This document shows positions 53,403-61,674 of a stretch of 64,000 nucleotides of DNA, piece after piece. A program made the translations under genes and the position numbers. Location: the NCBI RefSeq assembly GCF_011316935.1, contig NZ_WLYS01000003.1:434001-498000 (forward strand). The letters are read 5' to 3'. This DNA is from Sphingobacterium chungjuense. GTDB lineage: Bacteria; Bacteroidota; Bacteroidia; Sphingobacteriales; Sphingobacteriaceae. The notes under the pieces are model-generated. The model did no database searches. It had not been told where the DNA came from and saw only the letters and a list, made by a program, of their open reading frames with translations. How positions within the stretch are numbered: position 1 is the first letter of the stretch; each line of letters begins with the position of its first letter.

Positions 53403-55463
53403 ATGAAACATCAACATACGTACAATGATAAAGGCGAGAGAATGTGCTGCAACCAGACCGAGAAAATTTACACCAAAGCTGGTGCAGAAGCGCTCCTATA
53501 TCCGAACGAAGGCGCTCCGAAGTCGGCCGAAGAGAAGAAACATGTACAGCGTGACAGTGATGGACATGACCATAGTCATGAAGATAGTGCGAGCCCTTGG
53601 ACGCTATTTCTAGCGCCTACTTCAGCTCTTATCCTACTGTTGCTGGCGATCAGCTTTGATAACAATTGGCTAAAATCAGCTTGGTTTGTCGAGACAAACC
53701 GACTTCTTTGGTATGTTGTTACGTATTTGATTGTCGGATTTCCTGTACTGAAAGATGCTGTTCGCAGCATGTTGAAAGGAGAAGTCTTCTCGGAGTTTCT
53801 CTTGATGAGCATCGCTACGTTGGGCGCATTCTACATTGGCGAATACCCGGAAGGTGTTGCCGTGATGTTGTTTTACGCCGTAGGCGAAGTTTTTCAGACT
53901 TTAGCCGTTTCTCGAGCCAAAAATAATATTAAGACCTTATTAGATCAACGCCCGGATGAGGTCACTATTTTGGAAAACGACACACCAAAAACCATTAAAG
54001 CGGAGTTGGCCAAGATCGGTGATATTATTCAGCTTAAACCAGGCGAAAAATTGGGGCTCGACGGAGAATTACTATCCGCGCGTGCCACGTTTAATACCGC
54101 AGCGCTTACTGGTGAAAGCAAACCCGATACAAAAACAAAAGGTGAAGCTGTATTGGCAGGGATGATCAATTTGAATACAGCCAGCCAAGTGCAAGTAACC
54201 GTAGCGTATACCGACAGCAAACTCAGCAAAATATTGGCTATGGTGCAAGATGCTACATCGCAAAAAGCGCCAACAGAACTATTTATCCGCAAGTTTGCAA
54301 AAGTGTATACACCGATAGTCGTTTTCTGCGCGATAGCTATTACACTGCTCCCCTATTTTGCGGTAGACAATTATGTGTTTAATGAATGGTTGTATCGCGC
54401 GTTAGTTTTCTTAGTGATCTCTTGTCCATGTGCTTTGGTCATCTCCATTCCATTAGGCTATTTCGGTGGCATCGGAGCAGCTAGTCGCAATGGCATTTTG
54501 TTCAAAGGCAGTAATTTTCTGGACTCATTAGCCAATGTCCAGCATATCGTGATGGACAAAACAGGAACCATGACGGAAGGAGTTTTTCAAGTACAAGAGG
54601 TAAAATTTGATGCAGGGTTTGATGAAAAACAGATCCTACAACTCGTGAACTCTATAGAAAGCATGAGCACGCATCCAGTTGCGACTGCTATTCACGAGTA
54701 TGTGGGCGAAGTGGATCGTTCGATTGTATTAGAAGATACAGAAGAGATACCCGGACAAGGTTTACGCGCGGTTGTGGATGGTAAAGAACTATTGGTCGGT
54801 AATTTTAAACTCATGGATAAGTTCAAAATTGCGCACCAAGTTGATGTTGCATCGATCATTTACACCGTGATTGCGGTCGCCTACGGCGGCAAATTTGTCG
54901 GATACATTACGATTGCAGATGCTATCAAGGATACTGCTGCGGAAGCTATCAAACAATTCCACCAATTAAACGTGCGCAGCACCATGCTGAGCGGCGACAA
55001 AACGAGTGTGGTGGAGTATGTAGCGAAACAACTGAACATCGAGCAAGCATACGGCGATCTATTACCAGAAGATAAAGTCGATAAAGTAAACGCCATCAAA
55101 AGCAAAAACGAATCGGTCGCCTTTGTCGGCGATGGCGTCAATGATGCTCCTGTAGTGGCGCTTAGCGATGTAGGTATTGCCATGGGCGGATTGGGAAGCG
55201 ATGCTACCATCGAAACCGCTGATGTCGTGATTCAAGATGATAATCCGCTCAAGATTGCCATGGCGATCCGTATAGGCAAAAAAACCAAGCAAATCGTCTG
55301 GCAGAATATAACTTTGGCCTTTGTGGTAAAAGGTATTGTGCTGATATTAGGCGCTGGCGGTTTGGCGACGATGTGGGAAGCAGTCTTTGCAGATGTGGGT
55401 GTTTCCTTGATCGCTATTCTTAATGCAATTCGGATTTTGCGCAGTAATTTTGACTCAAGATAA
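53403..55463 (+). CDS. Zn/Cd/Co-type P1B ATPase
   Basis: The ATG at 53403 gives 686 residues. The short N-terminus carries HQH and MCC as possible metal ligands in place of a full HMA domain. P1B motifs are CPC at 341-343, phosphorylated Asp385 in DKTGT, the HP dipeptide at His424 (MSTHPVA), and GDGVNDAPVVALSDVG. The order of helices and the short N-terminus fit the ZntA group exporting Zn, Cd or Pb to the periplasm. It follows the adaptor by 148 bp with a hairpin between, and ends in a strong terminator. Confidence 0.94.
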   Translation: MKHQHTYNDKGERMCCNQTEKIYTKAGAEALLYPNEGAPKSAEEKKHVQRDSDGHDHSHEDSASPWTLFLAPTSALILLLLAISFDNNWLKSAWFVETNRLLWYVVTYLIVGFPVLKDAVRSMLKGEVFSEFLLMSIATLGAFYIGEYPEGVAVMLFYAVGEVFQTLAVSRAKNNIKTLLDQRPDEVTILENDTPKTIKAELAKIGDIIQLKPGEKLGLDGELLSARATFNTAALTGESKPDTKTKGEAVLAGMINLNTASQVQVTVAYTDSKLSKILAMVQDATSQKAPTELFIRKFAKVYTPIVVFCAIAITLLPYFAVDNYVFNEWLYRALVFLVISCPCALVISIPLGYFGGIGAASRNGILFKGSNFLDSLANVQHIVMDKTGTMTEGVFQVQEVKFDAGFDEKQILQLVNSIESMSTHPVATAIHEYVGEVDRSIVLEDTEEIPGQGLRAVVDGKELLVGNFKLMDKFKIAHQVDVASIIYTVIAVAYGGKFVGYITIADAIKDTAAEAIKQFHQLNVRSTMLSGDKTSVVEYVAKQLNIEQAYGDLLPEDKVDKVNAIKSKNESVAFVGDGVNDAPVVALSDVGIAMGGLGSDATIETADVVIQDDNPLKIAMAIRIGKKTKQIVWQNITLAFVVKGIVLILGAGGLATMWEAVFADVGVSLIAILNAIRILRSNFDSR

Positions 55464-55492
55464 AACAAACTGCAAAGACCTTGAAATAAAAG

Positions 55493-55537
55493 GACCCGAA
55501 GATTGTCTTTATTCAACAATCTTCGGGTTCTTTTTTT
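55493..55537 (+). terminator. terminator of the metal efflux cluster
   Basis: Arms ACCCGAAGATTGT and ACAATCTTCGGGT (55494-55506, 55516-55528) with a 9-base loop, followed by a T7 tract. Confidence 0.88.
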
Positions 55538-55585
55538 ATTATCTATCTAGCGATAGCTAATGGCTAGCTGAGATCAGCCAATTCC

Positions 55586-58500
55586 TTAAAAGCTATAGCG
55601 AAGACCTAATTGCATCTGCCAACGGGAAGCGAAGAAATCACGCGAATAATTCGTGACGTTACCGTCACTAAACGTATATTGCGGGTAAGCGGTAGCCGAG
55701 CCGGTTTGACCATCAACAGGCGTTAGTCCTATACTCGATGTTGAATTAAACGTATTTGGTGCGAAATATTGAATCCCCCAATTTTTGTATAGCAAATTAG
55801 TCAAGTTGATAATATCATACGTCAACGAGATCGTTTGTGTTTTGCGGCCTTCACGTACGATATGGTAGTCTTGCGAGAATCTAAAATCTGCCTGAAAATT
55901 CCAAGGTGTGCGTGCTCCGTTACGTTCGGTAAAGTTTCCACGTCTTCCACGTAGATAACTATCGCCATCAATATACGCATCGAAAGCAGCAGCTTGTGCT
56001 CTTCCGACTTCGGTGGCAGCAAAAAACAATGCCGTTTCTTCTACTCTTGGAATATAGGCTAGCCCGATGTTTTGTGCGGTACCATTAATCGTTCTATTAA
56101 CAAAACCCAAGGTATAAGGCAATCCAGATTGTGCATTAAAGAATAATGAAAAATTGGAAACCCACTTTCCGCTACTCATCCACTCTTTTCTATAATTCAT
56201 CGTACTCACGATACGATGACGGATATCAAAATTCGAATAAGCCAACTGTGGATCATTGGGATTGAGCGCTTGATTGAGCTGCCAATTAGATTCCATCGAG
56301 TTACGAATACCGTTGGTAATATCTTTTGACTGTCCGTACGTATAGGCTACCATCAAATCAAATCCCATCGGAAAACTCTTTGCCACTTGGCCGGTGATGC
56401 TGTAGCGATGTCCTTTATTGGTATTTGACAATAAGTAAGCATTAGTATACAACGGATTAATAGCACGTGTACCATCTGATGCCACGTAGATCGGTTGTTG
56501 GCGATCAGTATCATAAGGTAAGTAGATTGGATTATCCTTCAAATTGACATACGTAAATTGTAAGTCATTAATCACTTTAGTGTAGATTCCTTCCAAGGTA
56601 AATTTCCAACGATCTTCGGTCAGATAATCAAATGCTAAATGGCTTCTCCAAGCTTGGGGCATCTTAAAATTGTTATCAATCAAATCCACTTGTGTAGCGC
56701 CCAAAGCGTTATTAGGATTCACTCCCTGATTCCGAACAAACCCTGCCGCGCCCTCTCCTGTCATCGAATCAAAAATTGGATCCGAACCTGGAGCCGGCAT
56801 CACAGGATTATCTCCGGTGTAAGTATATCGCCTGTCGAATGCACCATAGCTATCTCCATTGTTATAATACGCATAACCTAGCCACGCGAATGGAATTCTT
56901 CCGGTGAATATTCCCGTACCTCCACGCATAATCAATTGATTCGTACCAAACACATCATAATTAAAACCTAATCGCGGAGATACTTGGATCTGACCCAGAA
57001 AATCATTGCGAATCGCTGAAGGCTGCGTATAGGTAAAGGTTGTTCCATACTGCGGATCTATGGGAGATTCGGTCGTTTTGGCGCTCAGACTAGGCTTTGT
57101 GGGCATTTGCGCCAGATCAAATCGTATTCCGGGTGATAAACGCAAATTCTGCCCGATCTGTATATCATCTTGAGCGTATAAACTATATAGATTTACCCGA
57201 AATTGAGCAGGCGGATTGTCGATGATATTATCACGGATGTTGTCTTCATAATTGAAATTCGTCCGCACGCGATTCGGTTGGTTGTTTAGAAAAGCATTCA
57301 CGCTCCCATAATTTACACGGCCATTCCAACCGTTGACAAATCCGTAATTGATATTGTAAAACTCATTGTGTGTACCAAAAGTAAATTGATGATTGTCCTT
57401 GATCCACGTGAAGTTGTTGGTCAATTCAAACGTTCGTTGTCGGAGATCAAAAATACTGGCCTCTCGATCGGTACCCAGAAAGATCGTTCCTCCACCAGAA
57501 GAAATTTCAATCTGCGGAAATGCAGGATCGGAAGATGGTCTTCTGTAATCGTGAATATTCGAATATCCAAGCAAGAAACTATTGGACATCGCACTATTGA
57601 AATGACTCTTCAATTCGGCTACCGTAGAATTTTGATTATTGACTTGCCGAAAATCTATGCTCCCGAAACGGAAATTCTGCTGATCACGTTCTAAATTAGT
57701 AGCCTGAGAAAGGATCGTGTTATTGCGAACCGATAAATTGTGTTTATCATTAATGATCCAATCCATGCGGTTAAAGAATTTGTTTGAGCGAGAGTAGGTA
57801 TTGTAATCGCCATACTCACCTGCATCCAAATTATAACGACTAAATAAATAATCAGTAATCTGTTGCGCTTGTTCGAGGTTGATGACGGGCATATCTTCCG
57901 AGCCCGCGGCCAAAATCACTGGATCTTGTCGTCGCGTAATTTCTTGATTGGTGAAGAAAAACAATTTGTTGCGAATGATGGGAAAACCCAGACGGAAACC
58001 GGTTTGGTATTCGTAAAAGGAAGAAGGCATTCTGGAATTATCTCCCGCACGATTCCGACCGGTAATCGTTGCATTTCTTCCAAATCCGTAAACCGATCCA
58101 CTGACCTCATTAGATCCGCTACGTGTGACCGCATTGATACTTCCGCCTAGAAAATTTCCAATCTTCACATCAAAAGGCGCCAGATATACTTGTATATCTT
58201 GAATCGCATCCAGCGAAACGGGATTGGTACGTGTACTGCTGCCCGGTTGTCCGGAAGTATTCCCCTGTCCTCCCAATGATGGACTGAAACCAATGGCGTC
58301 ATTGTTTATTGCACCATCCAACGTTACGTTGTTATACCGGAAGTTGGTCCCCATAAAGGAATTGTTCGAACTCTGCGGTGTAGTTCGGGTAAAATCTTGC
58401 AAACTACGACTAATGGAAGGCATTCTCTTGATCTGCGCCTCACTGATTCGGGTACCGCCTCTCACATTCTGATTTACCCTCCCATTCACGACCACATCAT

Positions 58501-58840
58501 CGATCAATGCTGATTCTTCCATCAAGATAAAATTGTAATTGGATAATCCCAGACTCAAATTTGCATTGGTAATGATATCTGCGGCTAACCCTATAAATGT
58601 AGCTTGTAGTGTATATGGTCCACCAGGATTCAGATTGGCAATGGTATAGCGCCCTTCTGCATTAGTCGTGGCGTTATAGCTTCCTCCGGTTCCATTATTG
58701 GTAACCAAAATAGAAACGCCAGGCAAAGGTTTGCCATTTTCATCTGTTGCTCGTCCTGAAATAGTGGAACTGGTAATCTGCGCTCGCACGATAGAAATAA
58801 CAGTAATAAAGACTAAAGAAATAATTAATTTAAGTTTCAT
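55586..58840 (-). CDS. Oar-like TonB-dependent outer-membrane receptor
   Basis: A 1084-residue protein. The signal peptide ends near IVRAQ (residue 21). A carboxypeptidase-regulatory-like beta domain follows (about 24-110: GRATDENGKPLPGVSILVTN), then the plug (about 115-245: RGGTRISEAQIKRMPSISRS, GGSINAVTRSGSNEVSGSVY) and a large barrel ending in a C-terminal WQMQLGLRYSF. It resembles the Oar/OmpA-type receptors of Bacteroidota. No SusD-like gene accompanies it, so it is not a standard polysaccharide-utilisation pair. The ligand is unknown. It is divergent from the TPP-riboswitch operon. Confidence 0.9.
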   Translation of the reverse strand: MKLKLIISLVFITVISIVRAQITSSTISGRATDENGKPLPGVSILVTNNGTGGSYNATTNAEGRYTIANLNPGGPYTLQATFIGLAADIITNANLSLGLSNYNFILMEESALIDDVVVNGRVNQNVRGGTRISEAQIKRMPSISRSLQDFTRTTPQSSNNSFMGTNFRYNNVTLDGAINNDAIGFSPSLGGQGNTSGQPGSSTRTNPVSLDAIQDIQVYLAPFDVKIGNFLGGSINAVTRSGSNEVSGSVYGFGRNATITGRNRAGDNSRMPSSFYEYQTGFRLGFPIIRNKLFFFTNQEITRRQDPVILAAGSEDMPVINLEQAQQITDYLFSRYNLDAGEYGDYNTYSRSNKFFNRMDWIINDKHNLSVRNNTILSQATNLERDQQNFRFGSIDFRQVNNQNSTVAELKSHFNSAMSNSFLLGYSNIHDYRRPSSDPAFPQIEISSGGGTIFLGTDREASIFDLRQRTFELTNNFTWIKDNHQFTFGTHNEFYNINYGFVNGWNGRVNYGSVNAFLNNQPNRVRTNFNYEDNIRDNIIDNPPAQFRVNLYSLYAQDDIQIGQNLRLSPGIRFDLAQMPTKPSLSAKTTESPIDPQYGTTFTYTQPSAIRNDFLGQIQVSPRLGFNYDVFGTNQLIMRGGTGIFTGRIPFAWLGYAYYNNGDSYGAFDRRYTYTGDNPVMPAPGSDPIFDSMTGEGAAGFVRNQGVNPNNALGATQVDLIDNNFKMPQAWRSHLAFDYLTEDRWKFTLEGIYTKVINDLQFTYVNLKDNPIYLPYDTDRQQPIYVASDGTRAINPLYTNAYLLSNTNKGHRYSITGQVAKSFPMGFDLMVAYTYGQSKDITNGIRNSMESNWQLNQALNPNDPQLAYSNFDIRHRIVSTMNYRKEWMSSGKWVSNFSLFFNAQSGLPYTLGFVNRTINGTAQNIGLAYIPRVEETALFFAATEVGRAQAAAFDAYIDGDSYLRGRRGNFTERNGARTPWNFQADFRFSQDYHIVREGRKTQTISLTYDIINLTNLLYKNWGIQYFAPNTFNSTSSIGLTPVDGQTGSATAYPQYTFSDGNVTNYSRDFFASRWQMQLGLRYSF

Positions 58841-59012
58841 AATTGCAATTTGTTTCCGCAGTCAAATATCGCCTCACAACATTACCTTAATGTTAATTAA
58901 TTCTTAATATTTAAATAATGTAAACTATAATGAAATTTAAGTAGTAAAATGAGCACTTCTTATAAACTTCGAGTAAAATCGCACAATATACTGTATTGAT
59001 GGATAATTTTAA

Positions 59013-59020
59013 TATATTTG
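59013..59020 (+). promoter_or_regulatory. -7 promoter element of the thiD operon
   Basis: TATATTTG matches TAnnTTTG, immediately before the TPP aptamer. The -33 position holds only CTG, 19 bases upstream. Confidence 0.55.
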
Positions 59021-59024
59021 AGTG

Positions 59025-59102
59025 GCTTTAGGGGTATTCTTTCATAAGAATTGAGACAGTCCCTTTGAACCTGATTCGGATCATACCGACGTAGGGAAAA
59101 GC
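59025..59102 (+). ncRNA. TPP riboswitch aptamer (THI element)
   Basis: The conserved THI-box sequence is clear: AGGGGTATTC, then GAGACAGTCCCTTTGAACCT, GATTCGGATCATACCGACGT and AGGGAAAAGC. Closing stem P1 pairs GCTTT (59025-59029) with AAAGC (59098-59102). It binds thiamine pyrophosphate. It precedes thiD-tenA and is followed at once by a terminator hairpin, so TPP should switch off these genes by premature termination. The 342-bp gap 58841-59182 otherwise holds only the two divergent promoters. Confidence 0.95.
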
Positions 59103-59108
59103 GCGTAG

Positions 59109-59140
59109 CAGATCTACCAAGATCTGTTTCCATTTTTTCT
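59109..59140 (+). terminator. riboswitch expression-platform terminator
   Basis: CAGATCT (59109-59115) and AGATCTG (59120-59126) with a 4-base loop are followed by TTTCCATTTTTT. It lies seven bases after the TPP aptamer and 43 bp before thiD. Confidence 0.82.
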
Positions 59141-59182
59141 ATCGTATTCCGTATCATTTACTTTTTTGACTTCGGAGAAAAA

Positions 59183-60028
59183 ATGGAAAAACACCAAGTT
59201 CCCACTGTATTAAGTATTGCTGGATTTGATGGAAGCGGGGGTGCTGGCATACAAGCCGACACCAAGACGGTTTCAGCATTGGGCGGATATGCGATGAATG
59301 TACTGACGGCTTTGCCCGTGCAAAACACACAAGGTGTTCGCCAAATCTATGACATCCCAACACAAGCCGTAAAAGATCAGCTAAACGCTATTTTTGACGA
59401 TATCTATCCCGACGCTATCAAAATCGGCATGGTGCATTCCGTTGAGCTAGTGCGTTGCATACATGCAGCACTACAGGATTATAAGGGAACTATTGTATTC
59501 GATCCGGTCATGGTTTCTACCAGCGGCCATCAGCTGATTCAAGAAGATACCATTGCTTCTTGTGTAGAACTACTTTTTCCGAGAGCGACGATCATCACGC
59601 CGAATTTGGATGAATTAAGTGTTTTGGTGAATAAAGAAATCCAAATGGTATCGGAGATGGAAATCGCTGCGGAGCAACTTACCCGAAATGGTGCCCAAGC
59701 TGTGCTAGCAAAAGGTGGCCATCTCGCTAGCTCACGGTTAACTAGTTTGCTCGTACAACAGCACATACCTACAAAATCCTACCACTCAGATCGGATAGAA
59801 ACGCAAAACACACACGGATCCGGATGTACGCTTTCCAGTGCTATCGCGACATTCTTGGCGATGCAAGATACGCTGGATACCGCCGTGCAGAAAGCACTTG
59901 ATTACGTGTATGCCGCGCTTCTTTCGAGTAAAGATCTACAAATAGGAAAAGGATCTGGACCACTCAATCATTTTCACAACCCTCAAAAACTACATACTTA
60001 TGCGCTGGAGCAATCAAGCATGGACTAA
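59183..60028 (+). CDS. thiD: hydroxymethylpyrimidine/phosphomethylpyrimidine kinase
   Basis: Phosphorylates HMP to HMP-P and HMP-PP for thiamine synthesis or salvage. The 281-residue ribokinase-fold protein has VLSIAGFDGSGGAGIQADTK at the start, the Gly-rich segment DALKIGM-like DAIKIGMVHS, DPVMVSTSGHQLI and the C-terminal anion hole THGSGCTLSSAI. It is the first gene after the TPP riboswitch and overlaps tenA by 29 bases, which suggests coupled translation. Confidence 0.96.
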   Translation: MEKHQVPTVLSIAGFDGSGGAGIQADTKTVSALGGYAMNVLTALPVQNTQGVRQIYDIPTQAVKDQLNAIFDDIYPDAIKIGMVHSVELVRCIHAALQDYKGTIVFDPVMVSTSGHQLIQEDTIASCVELLFPRATIITPNLDELSVLVNKEIQMVSEMEIAAEQLTRNGAQAVLAKGGHLASSRLTSLLVQQHIPTKSYHSDRIETQNTHGSGCTLSSAIATFLAMQDTLDTAVQKALDYVYAALLSSKDLQIGKGSGPLNHFHNPQKLHTYALEQSSMD

Positions 60029-60659
60029 TATCGCCCCTCTCTACGATCATATCATTGCGATGCCATTCATTCAGGAACTGAAAGCTGGTACACTGCCATT
60101 GAAAAAATTTCAATTCTATATGCAGCAGGATGCGCGCTACTTAGAACATTTTGGCCGCGCATTGGCTTATATCGGCAGTAAGAGTGTAGAAAATGAACAA
60201 GCAATTCAATTTTTCGACTTCGGCAAAAATGCGCTTATTGTTGAAAAAGCACTGCACGAAACTTATTTTAAGCAGTTTAAAGTGGTTGATGCACATGAAG
60301 ATAGTGCGATACAGCCTATTTGCCATCACTATATCCATTACCTGAAAAGCACCGCGGCGTTCGAGCCGATTGAGGTGGCTATTGCAGCCGTACTTCCTTG
60401 CTTTTGGATTTATAAAGAGGTCGGAGATTATATCGTAGCAAAAGCTCAACCGAATAATCCCTATCAAGCCTGGATTGATACGTACAGCGGTGAGGATTTC
60501 GCCAAAGGCGTCAAAAAAGCAATCGCTTTCGCCGATAAAATGGCAGACAACAGCACCGAGGAAATTAGAATACAGATGTGGAAAGCATTTGAGAAAGCAT
60601 CGCAATTGGAGTATCAATTTTGGGATGCTGCCTACCATACCATTCGCTGGAAAGAGTAA
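60000..60659 (+). CDS. tenA: thiaminase II / aminopyrimidine aminohydrolase TenA
   Basis: Hydrolyses aminopyrimidine breakdown products of thiamine to HMP, which ThiD then phosphorylates: a salvage pair. The 219-residue all-helical protein has the typical start RWSNQAWTNIAPLYDHIIAM, LPLKKFQFYMQQDARYLEHF, and the catalytic Cys134 in LPCFWIYKEVG. Its start lies 29 bases inside thiD, and no later Met fits the family N-terminus. Under control of the TPP riboswitch. Confidence 0.95.
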   Translation: MRWSNQAWTNIAPLYDHIIAMPFIQELKAGTLPLKKFQFYMQQDARYLEHFGRALAYIGSKSVENEQAIQFFDFGKNALIVEKALHETYFKQFKVVDAHEDSAIQPICHHYIHYLKSTAAFEPIEVAIAAVLPCFWIYKEVGDYIVAKAQPNNPYQAWIDTYSGEDFAKGVKKAIAFADKMADNSTEEIRIQMWKAFEKASQLEYQFWDAAYHTIRWKE

Positions 60660-60725
60660 AATAAAGAAATTAATTTTCTTTTAAAAACATATAAAGCGAT
60701 ATTTAAGAACGCAAATTCGCTTAAT

Positions 60726-61673
60726 ATGAATAGGTTATTGATTTCTTTCGCGGGAATGATGCTAACTGTGCTATGTAGCTCATGGGGATTTTTTGCCCAT
60801 CGTCTCATCAATCGGACGGCAGTATTTACGCTTCCAACAGAGCTTGCTGGATTTTTCAAAGCACACATAAAGACGATCACCGAGCGATCAATCGATCCAG
60901 ATAAGCGCCGCTATATAGATTCTGCTGAATCTGTTCGGCATTTTATTGATTTGGATCGATATGATGACGTACCTGATTCGATCCCCATCCATTGGTCTAA
61001 AGCCAAAGAAAAATATCAGGAAAGGATTATGAATGCACGCGGTATTGTACCTTGGCAGATAGATCGTTCGTACCTCAATTTGGTTGCCGCTTTTTCGGAA
61101 AAAGATCTAGCTCGCATTATAAAGTATGCGGCAGACTTAGGCCACTACATTGCTGATGCGCACGTACCGCTACATACGACGGCTAACTATAATGGGCAAT
61201 ACACCAATCAAATCGGTATTCACGCCTTCTGGGAAACCCGATTGCCTGAAATGTTTTATACAGATTATGATCTGTTGGTAGGCAAAGCTAAATACATAGT
61301 CGATCCATTAGAAACGGCTTGGGACATCGTAAAACAGAGTTATGAATTGGTAGATTCGGTGCTGCTCGTAGAAAAAGAACTTTCTGAAAAAATACCAGCA
61401 AATCTACAACGCACGTATATCACCCGCAACAATGTTCTTGGATTACATTATTCCGATCATTACGCTACGGCATATCACACAACGTTAAATGGCATGGTCG
61501 AGCGACGACTGCGATCATCTATTCATTTGGTAGGTTCATACTGGTATTCGGCTTGGGTAGATGCGGGACAACCAGCGCTGCAAAATTTAGTAAATTTTGT
61601 ACCGGAGGCTACGGCCGATACTTTGCCACCCTTGCCGACCGTCACATCGCTCGGTCGACAAGAGTGGCATTAA
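60726..61673 (+). CDS. zinc-dependent phospholipase C-like / S1-P1 nuclease-fold protein
   Basis: A 315-residue exported hydrolase. The signal peptide ends near CSS (residue 19), so the mature protein starts with Trp in WGFFAHRLINRTAVF, as in zinc phospholipase C, where the N-terminal Trp binds metal. Other metal-ligand segments are HFIDLDRYDD and YAADLGHYIADAHVPLHTTA, with GIHAFWETRLPE following. Substrate is unknown, perhaps phospholipid or a nucleic acid phosphodiester. It lies 66 bp after tenA and its stop is one base from the convergent TonB receptor. Confidence 0.88.
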   Translation: MNRLLISFAGMMLTVLCSSWGFFAHRLINRTAVFTLPTELAGFFKAHIKTITERSIDPDKRRYIDSAESVRHFIDLDRYDDVPDSIPIHWSKAKEKYQERIMNARGIVPWQIDRSYLNLVAAFSEKDLARIIKYAADLGHYIADAHVPLHTTANYNGQYTNQIGIHAFWETRLPEMFYTDYDLLVGKAKYIVDPLETAWDIVKQSYELVDSVLLVEKELSEKIPANLQRTYITRNNVLGLHYSDHYATAYHTTLNGMVERRLRSSIHLVGSYWYSAWVDAGQPALQNLVNFVPEATADTLPPLPTVTSLGRQEWH

Positions 61674-61674
61674 A

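Noticed and set aside
55586..58840. SusC of a polysaccharide utilisation locus
   Set aside because: No SusD gene adjoins it, and the domain pattern fits Oar-like receptors better.
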